From positions 1 through 41,462 of the forward strand of contig NZ_AZGK01000015.1 of assembly GCF_001435315.1 (NCBI RefSeq): 41,462 nucleotides of DNA, read 5' to 3'. The translations under genes were made by a program, and so were the position numbers. Of this stretch, positions 1-10,000 are shown in pieces. The notes beneath the pieces are model-generated. The model did not search any database and was not told where the DNA came from. It saw only the letters and a list, made by a program, of their open reading frames with translations. Numbering within the stretch: the stretch's first letter is position 1; each line of letters begins with the position of its first letter. Source of the DNA: Lentilactobacillus parabuchneri DSM 5707 = NBRC 107865 (GTDB taxonomy: Bacteria > Bacillota > Bacilli > Lactobacillales > Lactobacillaceae).

Positions 1-140
1 GGGTTAGGCTGCCTTTGAGGACAGCTCCGATAACCCTGATCCCTTCTGCATAAGTCAAAAAAATCATCGATGAACAAGAACCGTTCATCAATGATTTTTC
101 TAACTTATGCTCCGGGATCAACCCGGGTTTCGTCGCTCAC
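1..140 (-). repeat. Structured intergenic element, copy 1
   Basis: Read on the minus strand, this copy starts with TGAGCGACGA directly at the gnd TAG stop codon. It ends with CGGAGCTGTCCT and GCAGCCTAACCC, which recur in the copy at 20421-20552. Between these boxes are an outer stem (AACCC, GGGT bulge, TGATCCC against GGGATCAGGGTT) and an inner hairpin at about 48-110. The inner hairpin has GCATAAG against CTTATGC at its base and GATGAAC against GTTCATC near the loop. The arms differ from the other copies but remain complementary. The window edge may cut the distal end. The long hairpin may also terminate gnd transcription. Family membership is seen in the sequence; its function is unknown. 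Confidence 0.8.
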
Positions 141-1573
141 TATTGTTCTTCATACCAAGTATAATGGAAGCTTCCTGGGCGGTCTACACGTTCGTACGTG
201 TGGGCACCGAAGTAGTCACGTTGTGCTTGGAGCAAGTTTGCTGGGACAACTTCTGAACGATATGAATCGTAGTATGATACGGCTGCGGCCAATGATGGTA
301 CTGGGACGCCGGCCTTCGTTGCCAATGCGACAACATCACGTGCTGATTCTTGATACTTCTTGCAGATGTCAGTGAAGTAAGGATCCAACAGCAAGTTTTG
401 CAACTCTGGATTCTTATCATAGGCATCCGTAATGTTTTGCAGGAATCGTGCACGAATGATACATCCGGCGCGCCAAATCTTAGCCATTTCACCTAACTTA
501 ATGTTCCAGTCATATTGATCTGAAGCAGCCTTTAATTGGTCAAATCCTTGAGCGTAACTCATAACCTTACCAAAGTAGAGGGCTTCACGAACCTTTTCAA
601 CAATTTCTTTCTTGTCGAAATCAATGTCAGCTTTAGGCTTTGGAAGAACTTTAGATGCAGCAACCCGGTCCTTCTTGAACATTGAAATGAATCGTGCGTA
701 AACGGCTTCAGTGATAACTGATTGATCGATCCCAATTTCAAGGGCATCTTGTGAGCTCCACTTACCAGTTCCTTTGTTGGCACCACGGTCCAAAATCATA
801 TCAACGATTGGCTTGCTCTTATCGTCGCCAATATCATCTTTATGAGTCAAAATATCAGCAGTGATTTCGATTAAGTAACTGTCGAGTTCACCCTTGTTCC
901 AATCCTTGAAGATGTCAGCTAATTCATCAACTGAGTAGCCGGCAAGGTTTCTTAAAATGTTGTAACTTTCGTCAATTAACTCTTCATCACCATATTCGAT
1001 TCCGTTGTGGACCATCTTAACATAGTGACCAGCACCATTCGGGCCGATGTAAGTGACACATGGCTCGCCGTCAGCAGGTGCCTTTGCGGCAATCTTGGTT
1101 AAAATTGGTTCAACCAAATCATAAGCTTCTTTTTGACCACCTGGCATCAGTGATGGGCCTTGAAGAGCACCTAATTCACCACCGGAAACACCCATGCCGA
1201 TAAAGTTAATACCGGACTTATCCAACTTGGCATTTCGAGCCATTGTATCGTGGAAGTTTGTGTTACCACCATCGATAAGGACATCGCCCTTATCAAGGAG
1301 TGGCAGTAATTCGTCAATGACAGCGTCAGTTGGCTTTCCAGCCTTAACCATCAAGATGATTCGACGAGGTGTTTCAAGTGAGTTCACAAAATCTTCAATC
1401 TTGTAACTTGGAACCAACTTCTTGTCGCCGTGATCCTTCATAACTTCTTCGGTCTTTGCGCCAGTTCTGTTGAAAATACCAACAGTGTAACCGCGACTTT
1501 CAATGTTAAGGGCTAAGTTCTTGCCCATAACAGCCATACCTACAACACCGATGTTTGCTTTTTGATCAGACAT
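140..1573 (-). CDS. gnd: 6-phosphogluconate dehydrogenase, decarboxylating
   Basis: This cytoplasmic enzyme oxidises 6-phosphogluconate to ribulose 5-phosphate and CO2 with NAD(P)+, supplying pentose phosphate to phosphoketolase. The 477-residue length is normal for the family. The N-terminal Rossmann motif is seen as [13 protein letters not shown]. The substrate and catalytic signatures [19 protein letters not shown] and [19 protein letters not shown] follow, then the all-helical C-terminal dimer domain. The ATG follows an AAGGATG ribosome site. The gene sits downstream of zwf in the same direction, but a terminator at 1851-1886 separates them, so it probably has its own promoter. The structured repeat at 1-140 begins at its TAG stop. 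Confidence 0.98.
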   Translation of the reverse strand: MSDQKANIGVVGMAVMGKNLALNIESRGYTVGIFNRTGAKTEEVMKDHGDKKLVPSYKIEDFVNSLETPRRIILMVKAGKPTDAVIDELLPLLDKGDVLIDGGNTNFHDTMARNAKLDKSGINFIGMGVSGGELGALQGPSLMPGGQKEAYDLVEPILTKIAAKAPADGEPCVTYIGPNGAGHYVKMVHNGIEYGDEELIDESYNILRNLAGYSVDELADIFKDWNKGELDSYLIEITADILTHKDDIGDDKSKPIVDMILDRGANKGTGKWSSQDALEIGIDQSVITEAVYARFISMFKKDRVAASKVLPKPKADIDFDKKEIVEKVREALYFGKVMSYAQGFDQLKAASDQYDWNIKLGEMAKIWRAGCIIRARFLQNITDAYDKNPELQNLLLDPYFTDICKKYQESARDVVALATKAGVPVPSLAAAVSYYDSYRSEVVPANLLQAQRDYFGAHTYERVDRPGSFHYTWYEEQ

Positions 1574-1760
1574 TTCAAAACCATCCTTTTCTTTTAAGAA
1601 TTACTACACGCTTAGTGTACCATCTCACAAGAAGAAAGTGAAACAAAAACCTGTTAGAACGGTAAACTTAATTCCTTGAAAAAGAGATTGTGAAAATGAA
1701 TCGTCATTTTTTAGGAAACGCTTTCACGTTGTGGAATCGGCATCGCCTGATTGCTGGCTA
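1574..1760 (-). promoter_or_regulatory. gnd upstream region with a cre-like box
   Basis: This gene-free stretch should hold the gnd promoter. Reading the minus strand, TTTCAC and TACACT are possible -35 and -10 boxes with 18-base spacing, near 1652-1617. Further upstream, AGGAAACGCTTTCA at 1713-1726 resembles the CcpA cre consensus TGWAANCGNTNWCA with two mismatches. Both calls are weak. I see no convincing coding sequence here; the short open frame at 1731-1913 runs through the zwf terminator and has no supporting features. Confidence 0.35.
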
Positions 1761-1850
1761 ATTAGAAATAGAGTTTTCAAGAAGGTTACAAGGATCATTT
1801 TCAGCAAAATGGTAATTATTTTCAAACATGGCCAACAGAATATGCAACAA

Positions 1851-1886
1851 AAAAATGGTCAAAGCAAAACTGCTTTGACCATTTTT
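1851..1886. terminator. Rho-independent terminator, zwf/gnd intergenic
   Basis: A perfect 16-base inverted repeat (AAAAATGGTCAAAGCA against TGCTTTGACCATTTTT) encloses a four-base loop and is flanked by A and T runs. It lies 11 bases past the zwf stop codon. On the minus strand it ends in a U run and would terminate zwf ahead of gnd. Confidence 0.9.
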
Positions 1887-1896
1887 GAGGGTGAAC

Positions 1897-3375
1897 CTAT
1901 TTGTTTAATTTAAATACCCATTCACGGTGATCACGGGCAAGTAACTCATCAGCAGATACTGGACCCATTGAGCCAGGAATGTAGTTAGGGAACATTGGTT
2001 GTTGAATATCCCATACACGGCGGATTTGATCAACAAACTTCCATGCGTTGGCAACTTCTGGCCAGCTGGCAAAGTTTGTCCCGTCGCCCTTTAAAACGTC
2101 GTGGATTAAACGTTCGTAAGGTTGTGGAGTTTCCTTGGTTCTCTTTGAATCTTCAAGGTATTGCAACTGAACGGGTTCAGTGTGGAATCCTTGTTCGCTG
2201 TTCTTAGCGTTGACCATCAGTGAGAAGCCTTGGTTAGGCTCAATGAAGATGGTCAAAACGTTGGCGTTCAGTGGGGTGCTGCCGCTTTGTGGGAAGGCGA
2301 AGATATCAACCAACGGCTTCTTAAAGACAACGTCAACACGGGTAAACTTATCAGCCAGCTTCTTACCAGTTCTGATGTAGAATGGTGTGCCTGACCAACG
2401 ATAGTTATCAAACATTAATTTACCGGCAACGAAGGTTTCAGTGTTTGAATCCTTTGGAACACCGTCTTCTTCACGGTATTCTTTGTCGTTACCAACGGCA
2501 GCGTATTGGCCGCGGACAAAGTTGCTTGATGCTTCAGCAACGTTGTAAACACGGAGACTACGTAATGCCTTAACTTTTTCAGCACGGATATCGGTATCCT
2601 TAAAGGCAACCGGTTGTTCCATTGCCAGCAAACTGACAATCTGCATAATGTGGTTTTGAACCATATCACGCAAAGCACCTGAGTTGTCGTAGTAACCGGC
2701 ACGTTCTTCAACGCCAAGCTTTTCAGCCAGGGTAACTTGAATATTGTCGATATAACGGTTGTTCCACAGGGCTTCGAAAATCGTGTTTCCAAAACGAATT
2801 GCTTCGATGTTTTGGATCATTTCCTTACCTAAGTAGTGGTCGATTCGGAAAATTTGGTTTTCTTCAAACGCAGCACTTAAGTCGTCGTTCAATTGTTTTG
2901 CGGATTCGAAATCACGTCCGAATGGCTTTTCAATGACAAGGCGGTTAAATCCATTGCCTTCTGAAAGAAGGTGCTGTGCTTTGAGGTTCTTGGCAACTGT
3001 TCCGAAGAAGTTGGGTGCCATTGAAATGTAGAATACACGATTCCCATTCAATTGGTACTTCTTGTCCAGTTCATTTGCTTTATCTTTTAGAACAGAATAG
3101 TGTTCAAGATCAGTTACATCATGAGTCACAAAGTAGAAATGGCTCACAAAATCAGCAATTTGCTTTTTATTGGTAGATTCCTTAGAAACGGATTTTGAAA
3201 CCATCTCACGGAACTTTTCATCATCAAACTTGTAACGGGAAGTCCCAATCACAGCAAAGTGATCACGGATGTTTCCCTTCTCGAAAAGCTTTAACATTGC
3301 AGGATAAAGTTTACGAGTGGCAAGGTCACCAGTTGCTCCAAAGAGCATAATCAAAGAACGTCTTTCAGTTGGCAA
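1897..3375 (-). CDS. zwf: Glucose-6-phosphate 1-dehydrogenase
   Basis: It oxidises glucose 6-phosphate to 6-phosphogluconolactone, the entry step of the oxidative phosphoketolase route. The nucleotide-binding motif LFGATGDLA is near the N-terminus, and the catalytic segment RIDHYLGKEM is present. The EKPFGRD stretch and C-terminal YIPGSMGP also fit the family. I chose the TTG start at 3375 because GGAGTG lies six bases upstream; this gives 492 residues and the standard N-terminus. An upstream ATG in frame at 3453 would add 26 residues with no ribosome site. It has its own promoter and terminator. Identification is secure; the exact start is inferred. Confidence 0.97.
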   Translation of the reverse strand: MPTERRSLIMLFGATGDLATRKLYPAMLKLFEKGNIRDHFAVIGTSRYKFDDEKFREMVSKSVSKESTNKKQIADFVSHFYFVTHDVTDLEHYSVLKDKANELDKKYQLNGNRVFYISMAPNFFGTVAKNLKAQHLLSEGNGFNRLVIEKPFGRDFESAKQLNDDLSAAFEENQIFRIDHYLGKEMIQNIEAIRFGNTIFEALWNNRYIDNIQVTLAEKLGVEERAGYYDNSGALRDMVQNHIMQIVSLLAMEQPVAFKDTDIRAEKVKALRSLRVYNVAEASSNFVRGQYAAVGNDKEYREEDGVPKDSNTETFVAGKLMFDNYRWSGTPFYIRTGKKLADKFTRVDVVFKKPLVDIFAFPQSGSTPLNANVLTIFIEPNQGFSLMVNAKNSEQGFHTEPVQLQYLEDSKRTKETPQPYERLIHDVLKGDGTNFASWPEVANAWKFVDQIRRVWDIQQPMFPNYIPGSMGPVSADELLARDHREWVFKLNK

Positions 3376-3439
3376 AATGTTCACTCCTATCAAAAAATTA
3401 ACTAAGTAATTTGGTATATGTCTATACCAGTTCTTCCAC

Positions 3440-3501
3440 ATTATATAACACATAAGAGTCTAACAAAAGCGAATTACAAATGTAAATGAATAAAATTTAC
3501 A
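3440..3501 (-). promoter_or_regulatory. zwf promoter with upstream inverted repeat
   Basis: On the minus strand a TATAAT -10 occupies 3445-3440, with a weak -35 (TTTGTT or TTGTTA, spacing 15-17) near 3467-3461. Immediately upstream is a perfect 7-base inverted repeat, TGTAAAT and ATTTACA with a 7-base spacer, at 3481-3501. That position would suit a regulator binding just upstream of the -35 box. The -10 is clear; the operator is inferred from symmetry and place only. Confidence 0.5.
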
Positions 3502-3653
3502 GGCATATCGTTTTCATAATTGGACAGCTAAATTGTATGACTATTCCGTGACACCTTTCTTAAGAAAAGCATAAATGAATGCCGTTTTGTCGGCTTTTAT
3601 AGCGATAATCATTTATAATAAGTCTTGCAAAATAAAGGTTAGGAGCAATATTA

Positions 3654-4391
3654 ATGAAGAAATTTAAGTTTATCGCGTTCTTCGCTGTCCTGGCATCATT
3701 TTTAATCGGGTTCAGTGTCAACGCATCCGCAAGTTCTCCGTCATTATCAGTCAATAATGTTTACACCACATCAAAGGCGGTTACCGGTACTGCTACCAAA
3801 GGTGTGTCAATTATCGTTCGGAACACCAACAAAACAACCATTGCCAGCACGAAAGCTGACAGTACGACCGGTAAATTCAGTGCCGAACTGCACACAAGCG
3901 TTAAAGCCAACCAAAAGCTTTACGTTTATGCCCGCAAATCAGCAACGTCATACTTTTATCGAATTATGACTGTGAAGACACCAAAGTCTGCCACAACTAC
4001 AACTACAACGACAACAACTTCAAGCAGTTCAAAATCTTCAAGTAGCAAGATTAAGATTTCTGAACCAACTGGTCGTTGGCAATCTGGTAACAACAACGGT
4101 TATAGCGTTGTGACCAACTTCAGCCAAAAGAGCGGCTTAAACCAAGGCCTCTACAAGAACGGTAAATTCCAAAAGAAATTAATCAATTGGGCAAGTTACA
4201 AGGTAACCACCTACAGCAAGACGTTCTGGGGAATCACTTACCGCGAACGCGGCGCTAAGACTTACCACAAGTTCTATTTGAGATTTACTGACAACACACA
4301 CTTCATCATTGTCAACAAAGCCAACCATGCAATCAAAGTGCAGTATGACAACACACCACTTCACTATTATAAGTTTGCTTTGGTAAAATAA
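3654..4391 (+). CDS. Secreted protein with Ig-like domain and Thr/Ser linker
   Basis: I do not recognise a specific family for this 245-residue protein. It has a typical signal peptide (KKFKF, hydrophobic core, cut likely after SVNASA). Residues of about 30-110 read like a small bacterial Ig-type domain (VTGTATKGVSIIVRN, STKADSTTGKFSAEL, LYVYARK). A run of nine Thr then a Ser/Lys-rich linker spans about 113-133, followed by a roughly 110-residue C-terminal domain rich in Tyr, Lys and Asn. There is no LPxTG or transmembrane anchor, so it is probably released or held by charge. The ATG follows TAGGAGC; a TATAAT at 3614-3619 may be its -10. A terminator follows at 4407-4450. Confidence 0.8.
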   Translation: MKKFKFIAFFAVLASFLIGFSVNASASSPSLSVNNVYTTSKAVTGTATKGVSIIVRNTNKTTIASTKADSTTGKFSAELHTSVKANQKLYVYARKSATSYFYRIMTVKTPKSATTTTTTTTTSSSSKSSSSKIKISEPTGRWQSGNNNGYSVVTNFSQKSGLNQGLYKNGKFQKKLINWASYKVTTYSKTFWGITYRERGAKTYHKFYLRFTDNTHFIIVNKANHAIKVQYDNTPLHYYKFALVK

Positions 4392-4406
4392 ATTTGATGA
4401 TTAGAC

Positions 4407-4450
4407 AGCCGGTGTAAAAGGTCGATTGACTTTTTACACCGGCTTTTTTT
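4407..4450 (+). terminator. Rho-independent terminator
   Basis: AGCCGGTGTAAAAGGTC pairs with the sequence ending TTTTTACACCGGC and is followed by a run of T. It ends the transcript of the secreted protein gene 16 bases past its stop codon. Confidence 0.92.
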
Positions 4451-4528
4451 GCCGTCAAAGCCCCCGCGAATCAGGGGCTAAATATGATATGATAAATTGA
4501 GATTGTTTGACGTTTGGGAGGCGTGATG

Positions 4529-5140
4529 ATGGATGAAACACAACGAATGTTGGCAGGAAAGCTGACGGATCCCAGAGACCCGGTACTTATGAAACGACAG
4601 CACCTGGCTCACCGGTTATCGAAGATGTATAGCGATACTTTTGATGATGAACATGAAAGGCGTGCCGAGATTCTTCGGCAGTTGTTGCCCGATGCTTCTG
4701 AGCATATCTATTTTCAAGGACCAATCTTTTTTGACTATGGGGATCATACGACCATTGGTGAGCACTTTTATGGCAATACCAACATTATGGTGCTGGATAC
4801 CGGCCGAGTTACGATTGGCGATAATGTCATGTTTGGGCCTAATGTGACGTTGGTGACACCGATGCACCCGCTCAAATATCAAGACCGCAATTTTGTCGCT
4901 GATAATTCGCTGCCGGGGAAAGAATATGCCAAGCCAATTACGATTGAAAGCAACTGCTGGCTTGCCAGCAACGTCACGGTGATTGGCGGGGTGACCATCG
5001 GAAATGGCAGCGTGATTGGTGCCGGCAGCGTTGTTACACGAGATATTCCGGCCAATTCGTTGGCAGTTGGCAATCCGTGCAAAGTGATTCGGCAAATAAC
5101 TGATCAAGACGATATCCGATTGAAAAAAGAATTGTTTTAG
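4529..5140 (+). CDS. Hexapeptide-repeat O-acetyltransferase (maltose/galactoside type)
   Basis: This is a left-handed beta-helix acetyltransferase of the LacA/Maa/NodL group, which moves acetyl from acetyl-CoA to a sugar or glycoside. The N-terminal maltose-acetyltransferase helix (RMLAGKLTDPRDP) is followed by hexapeptide turns (VTIGDNVMFGPNVTLVTPMHP, then TVIGGVTIGNGSVIGAGSVVTRDIP). His in LVTPMHP is the expected catalytic residue. I start it at the second of two adjacent ATGs because GGGAGG lies about seven bases upstream; starting at 4526 would add one Met. Length of 203 residues is usual. The substrate cannot be told from sequence. It may share a transcript with the MFS gene 92 bases downstream. 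Confidence 0.9.
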   Translation: MDETQRMLAGKLTDPRDPVLMKRQHLAHRLSKMYSDTFDDEHERRAEILRQLLPDASEHIYFQGPIFFDYGDHTTIGEHFYGNTNIMVLDTGRVTIGDNVMFGPNVTLVTPMHPLKYQDRNFVADNSLPGKEYAKPITIESNCWLASNVTVIGGVTIGNGSVIGAGSVVTRDIPANSLAVGNPCKVIRQITDQDDIRLKKELF

Positions 5141-5232
5141 ATTATCTTTGATAACAATGTTGTTTTGGCCGATAGTATGCGAAAATAGTGCTAGAGAAAT
5201 TTTGGATAACTCACTTAGAAGGGACTGATTAA

Positions 5233-6408
5233 TTGATTAAACAACGAAGCGAAATTCGATTTAACTCCGTCATTGTGTATTCCCTGGTCTTAAACGCCGG
5301 TGCGGCATTCATGTGGCCGCTTGTCACGGTGTATCTGCACAACTATTTACATAAAACGTTGACCCTCGCAGGGCTGACGCTGTTGGCAATGTCATGTTTC
5401 ATGATGTTGGGGAACTACCTTGGCGGCTATCTGTTTGATCACTGGTCTCCGTACAAGACAACGATTATCAGTGCGTTGATTTCAACTTCTGCGATCGTCA
5501 CGTTAATCTTTTTCCATGGATGGCCGATATTTTCAATTATGCTGCTGTTTGTGGGCTTCGGCGACGGTGCTTGTATGACGTTGCTGAATTCTTATGCGGC
5601 CAGCATTAAGACCCGTTCGACCAGATCGATATTTAACGTTTTGTACATTGGTCAAAACGTCGGGATTGTGATTGGGACACTGATGGTCGGTTTTTTACTC
5701 AAGCATGGTGTCACCTTGGTCTTTATTGCGACCTCGGTCTTTTATGCAGCACTGATGATCATTACGATAATCGAATTCAATGTCAAAGTTGATCGCAGGG
5801 CACCTAGCAAGCCAGTTACACCTGGCGCCCCAGTAGAAACAAATGTCGGTGGGATGATCCTCTCGATTTGTGGTGTCGTCCTTGCAGTTTACCTAGCATA
5901 CGCACTTTGGGAGAGCGTGATTCCCGTTCACATGACTAACCTTCATATCCCATTTGAAAACTATAGCCTGCTGTGGACTTTAAATGGCCTGATGATCGTG
6001 ATCGGCCAGCCATTTGTGAATCGAATTGGGACTCATTTCAAGTTGAGTACGCAAACCTATGTCGGTGTGTTCATCTTTGCCGCATCATTTATCTGGCTGA
6101 TTTTTGCCCGTGACTATTCAGCGTTTGTGATGGTCATGGTCGTCACGACCATTGGTGAGATGATCGGTTTCCCTGGAATTCCGGCTTGGATTGACAGCCT
6201 GTCAACACCGCAACAGCGGGGCAAGTTCCAAGGCCTCTACAACCTGTTTATGTCCTGTGGGCGAGCGGTAGGACCACTGATTGGTGGAATTGTGCTGGAT
6301 TATGCTTCATACCGGGAGCTGTTCTCACTTGCTGCTGGATTGATTATTATATTTGCGGTCATTCTTTGGGCGATGAATAAACGCCGAGTGCTGATGATGA
6401 CAAAATAA
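5233..6408 (+). CDS. MFS transporter, 12 TM, multidrug-type
   Basis: A 391-residue major facilitator protein with about 12 hydrophobic segments in two halves, joined by a loop near residues 185-205. A motif-A-like segment, GGYLFDHWSPYKT, lies between helices 2 and 3, as in drug/proton antiporters. The TTG start at 5233 follows AAGGG and puts the first helix about ten residues in; no nearby ATG would keep that helix. It may be cotranscribed with the acetyltransferase upstream. The substrate is unknown; a multidrug or sugar efflux role is possible. A shared bidirectional terminator follows. Confidence 0.88.
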   Translation: MIKQRSEIRFNSVIVYSLVLNAGAAFMWPLVTVYLHNYLHKTLTLAGLTLLAMSCFMMLGNYLGGYLFDHWSPYKTTIISALISTSAIVTLIFFHGWPIFSIMLLFVGFGDGACMTLLNSYAASIKTRSTRSIFNVLYIGQNVGIVIGTLMVGFLLKHGVTLVFIATSVFYAALMIITIIEFNVKVDRRAPSKPVTPGAPVETNVGGMILSICGVVLAVYLAYALWESVIPVHMTNLHIPFENYSLLWTLNGLMIVIGQPFVNRIGTHFKLSTQTYVGVFIFAASFIWLIFARDYSAFVMVMVVTTIGEMIGFPGIPAWIDSLSTPQQRGKFQGLYNLFMSCGRAVGPLIGGIVLDYASYRELFSLAAGLIIIFAVILWAMNKRRVLMMTK

Positions 6409-6425
6409 CATTTGTTAACTAAATA

Positions 6426-6465
6426 AGGGAGCTGAAACAAAACACGCGTTTTGTTTCAGCTCCCT
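6426..6465. terminator. Bidirectional terminator between MFS and nrdI-like genes
   Basis: A 17-base perfect inverted repeat (AGGGAGCTGAAACAAAA against TTTTGTTTCAGCTCCCT) around a CACGCG loop sits between two convergent genes, 17 bases from each stop codon. It probably serves both. Confidence 0.9.
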
Positions 6466-6481
6466 ATTTGTTTAATGCGAA

Positions 6482-6931
6482 TTAGCTTTCGGCTAATAAC
6501 TTGTAAATTCGTTCCACGTCTCGGCCTGTTCCCCGCAGTTCGTAGTCCGCTAGAAATGGGACGTTAAATTGGGAGGCGTAGCGTTTGGCAGTTAAACAAT
6601 ACTGTTCGTTAAAGTTTTTGTTACCGCTGCCGATGATGCCGTGGCAAAGCTCAGCGTTCTTGTCATAGGCAATGTATTCGCCCAAGGCGTTGGTCATCAG
6701 CTCCGTCACGCCATTATCAATTCCGTTGCCACCGTTCAAATAGGTAGGAACAAACGCAAAGTATGGGTCGCTTTCATCGGCGAAATCAGTCTGCTCACTG
6801 ATTTCTTTAGACTCAACCAGTGGGTTTGCGGGGTCTTGATCGTGCATGCCGGTTGCGTAGCTGGCAAGATTTTTAACAAATGAGCGGGTATTTCCCTCAA
6901 TGGAAATAAATAAGATTTTAATCGGACTCAA
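6482..6931 (-). CDS. nrdI: NrdI-like flavodoxin
   Basis: NrdI proteins are small flavodoxins that activate the dimanganese cofactor of class Ib ribonucleotide reductase. Here the FMN phosphate loop reads SIEGNTRSF, followed by VPTYLNGGNGIDNG, IIGSGNKNFNEQYCLTAK and the C-terminal YELRGTGRDVERI, all in family order. Length of 149 residues fits. The TTG start follows GGAGG by six bases. No nrdE, nrdF or nrdH is adjacent, so this is a stand-alone copy. It may serve a reductase encoded elsewhere, or be a diverged NrdI-type flavodoxin with another partner. The family call is firm and the exact role is inferred. Confidence 0.85.
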   Translation of the reverse strand: MSPIKILFISIEGNTRSFVKNLASYATGMHDQDPANPLVESKEISEQTDFADESDPYFAFVPTYLNGGNGIDNGVTELMTNALGEYIAYDKNAELCHGIIGSGNKNFNEQYCLTAKRYASQFNVPFLADYELRGTGRDVERIYKLLAES

Positions 6932-7021
6932 AATGGGCCTCCTATATGGTTTGATGATGATCTGTGATTTCTTAACTACTTATCACTCTACCGATTGTCG
7001 GCGGTGGAAGCAACCTCAATT

Positions 7022-10000
7022 TTACGTTTTCATGTGGCCGTGTTTGGGTTCGGCTTTTTTGGGGATGAATCTTGTGAATAACCCAAAGCCAATTAAGATG
7101 ATGAAGACAAGCCAACTAACTGCTGAGATGAGCTTGCCGACCTTAATTCCCGGTGTGGTGTAGTTGAGCTTGATTTGGTGGGTTCCAGCAGGCAGGTTCG
7201 CCCCGACAAAGCCCTTATTGACGACAAATGTTTTGGCAGACTGGCCATCAATGGTTAACTTCCAGCCAGTTGAATATGGAATGGAGGTCACCATCGTCGT
7301 TGAGTTGACGTTGCTGGTGGTGCCGCTGACATGATTGCCGTTAACCTTTAAATTGGCAGGCTTTGTTGCCTTGAGCTTTTGCATCTGGGTGTCATAGGAC
7401 TTCCCGTATGGCATCGCAATCAGCTTGGCTGACTTGAACTTGATGTTTTTAACCTGGTTGAATTTGAGGTCGATGTTCTTCCGTTGATGCGTGGAGTAGC
7501 CTAAGTTCAAAACGATGCTGTGAATCTGCCGATAATTGGATAGGTTATTGTTATCGTATTGGTTGTAACCATTTTGATAATCCTTGGCAAATGCGCTAAA
7601 CATATAGCCGCCAAAAGTTGGCTTTAGAATACTTTGTCTGTAGGTGTCCATCTTACCCATTCTGGAATACAGCTTATTTTGTAATAGGAACTGGTTAGCC
7701 ATCCACTGTCGGCGTTGGGCAGGTGTGCCGTCTTGTTGCTGGATGCCAGAGAGTACCAAGAACAATTCAGTGTTCTTAGTCTTTTTTGGCTGCTTAACGT
7801 GAAGGGTGTAATCAATTGGGTTACCGGTGACGTCAGACGTCATTTCTCGAAGACCATTGATGTTCTTGTAATGGTTAGTTTCAATAATTGACCGGTTGGC
7901 AGCCAAAAGATCCTTTGTCCGCTGCAAGTTAGCACCCAAGCTGACTTGTTCGTGGGGTTGGTCAACCAACTTATCTGAGTTGGATTTGTTGATAATTCCC
8001 AGACGATATTTGGTCAATTGACGGCCGTTGTAGACGATTTTTGACGTGTCCATTTTAACTTGGTAACCGATATTTTTACTTGGTGAGGTATATTTCAGTG
8101 GGTGGGTATTTTCCTTGGTTGAGTTGACCACCGCGCCTTGGGTCATGACGCGTTCACGGTCGACTTTGCTCAATTGATTATAGGTAGTGGGTGAAACTGT
8201 CTTTGATTGGGTATAGATCAACGGAAGGGCATCGTTTGACTTGTAAATAGTGGTGCCATACATATTTTCAATTGCCTGAACGGCGTTAGTCCGAGCCTTG
8301 GCAGGAAAGACCTTAATGTCGCCATTCTTATCACGAACGGGCTTATACCCGTATGGCATGACTGGCGGATTCTTAGTGTTGGCCTTGGCAAACATATATT
8401 TAACCCCAAGCAGGTTATTAAAGGCAGTTCGATAATCTCCCTGAGCAATTGGCGTATTCATCGAAAATTGGCTGTTGCCAACGGATTGAGAGAATTTACC
8501 AAGATAGCCGTTTTGAAGAGTTAGGTAAACAGATGTGTCGTTTAAGCCACTATTGATGGGAAAGTCGGTATTAGTATTTGAGTAATTGGCAAGGTTTTGA
8601 ATGTGGGTATTGTAATGGTACTTTGGCCCCATTGAGACACGGAAAAATCCAGGCAATTTATCCAAATATTTTTGAGCACCGTTAAAGTAATCCTGACTAA
8701 AACGAGTTGCTAAGCCACGGTTTAACTGTTGCAGTGCTAGCTTACTTGAGTGGGGACTGTAAATGCCGATGATATTGGCTGATATGTTCAGCAAAAAGAT
8801 CGTTGAAATCAATGTGAGTTTGGTTGCTTGAGACCAGTTGAAGATTAGGCTGCCCAGTACCGCAATCAGGGTTAACAATAAGAAGCCATAAACCACAAAG
8901 TCATGGGGCTGCAGATCCATTAAGAAGCCACCAAAAACCCAGACCAACGTAATTAAGCCGATTGAAGCTCCTGCAAACCAGGCCACATCGTTTTTCGTAA
9001 AGCTGCCAATGTGGTCAACGAAGATCATGGTCGCGAAGCCAAACAGGATGGTAACCAGAAAGACCCACCGGTTTGAAGGCGTCGAAATGGCGTTCATAAC
9101 CGCGCCGACGGCTGGTAGCAGAATCCCCACCAACATGGTGATTAACGCCACGTTGGGCCAGAAGTAACGCTTAAAGTGCCGCAGCATGTAGACCAGTCCC
9201 AGAAACGACAATCCGGAAATGCCAATCACCAACCAGAAATTCATTGCGCGCCCCGTTGGCAGAATAGCGCTTGGAATATCCAGGTAATATTGCAATGGGA
9301 AGAGCGTCATCCCGTTGGCAAAGTTGTCAGTAATTCGCGTTGATCCGGTTGCCAAGATAATGGTCGGAATGAAAACAATTGCTGCCATACCGAGTCCGAT
9401 AACCGCCGAAATTATCAGTTTACCAAATGAAATGAGCGGCTCAAAATTTGGCCGTTTCCACATGCTGAGCATTCTGATGATCACGTAAGCAACAGAGCCT
9501 AAGCCCAAAATCCAGGCAAAATAAAAGTTACTTAAGAATACCAAAAAGACAGCAAAGATCAGCGGCAACCACGACTTATTGTGAAGAACGCGGTCAATTC
9601 CGTAACAGAGTAATGGATAAAAGATCAATGGCAGGATAAAGAATGGGTGGTGCAGTGCAGTTGCTAAGGCGTAACCGCTAAATGCATATGCGATCGCCCC
9701 AATCACCCGGCTGATTTTCTTGAAATGGTAGCTGGATGAAAAAAGCATGAATGCCAAGCCAGAGAAATACATCCGCAAAAATACCAGGAATGCGAAGACA
9801 TTTTCAATTTGACTCTTTGGAAATAACACCACCAGGTAATTAAACGGATCGCCAATGACGTAATAGGCGAGGTTGGTCAATTGATCCGACCCCAGACTGA
9901 TGTTCCAAGCCCAGTGGGTAAAGCCACCACTCGGATTTTTCAAAAAGGAAACAATCATGTGCCTGAGCTGAAGTAAGATGGGGTAATGCTGAGCCATTCC

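Noticed and set aside
1731-1913. Plus-strand open frame between gnd and zwf
   Set aside because: It runs through the zwf terminator hairpin and into the zwf 3' end, and has no ribosome site or protein-like composition.
3560-3754. Minus-strand open frame upstream of zwf
   Set aside because: It overlaps the signal peptide of the divergent secreted protein and has no family resemblance.
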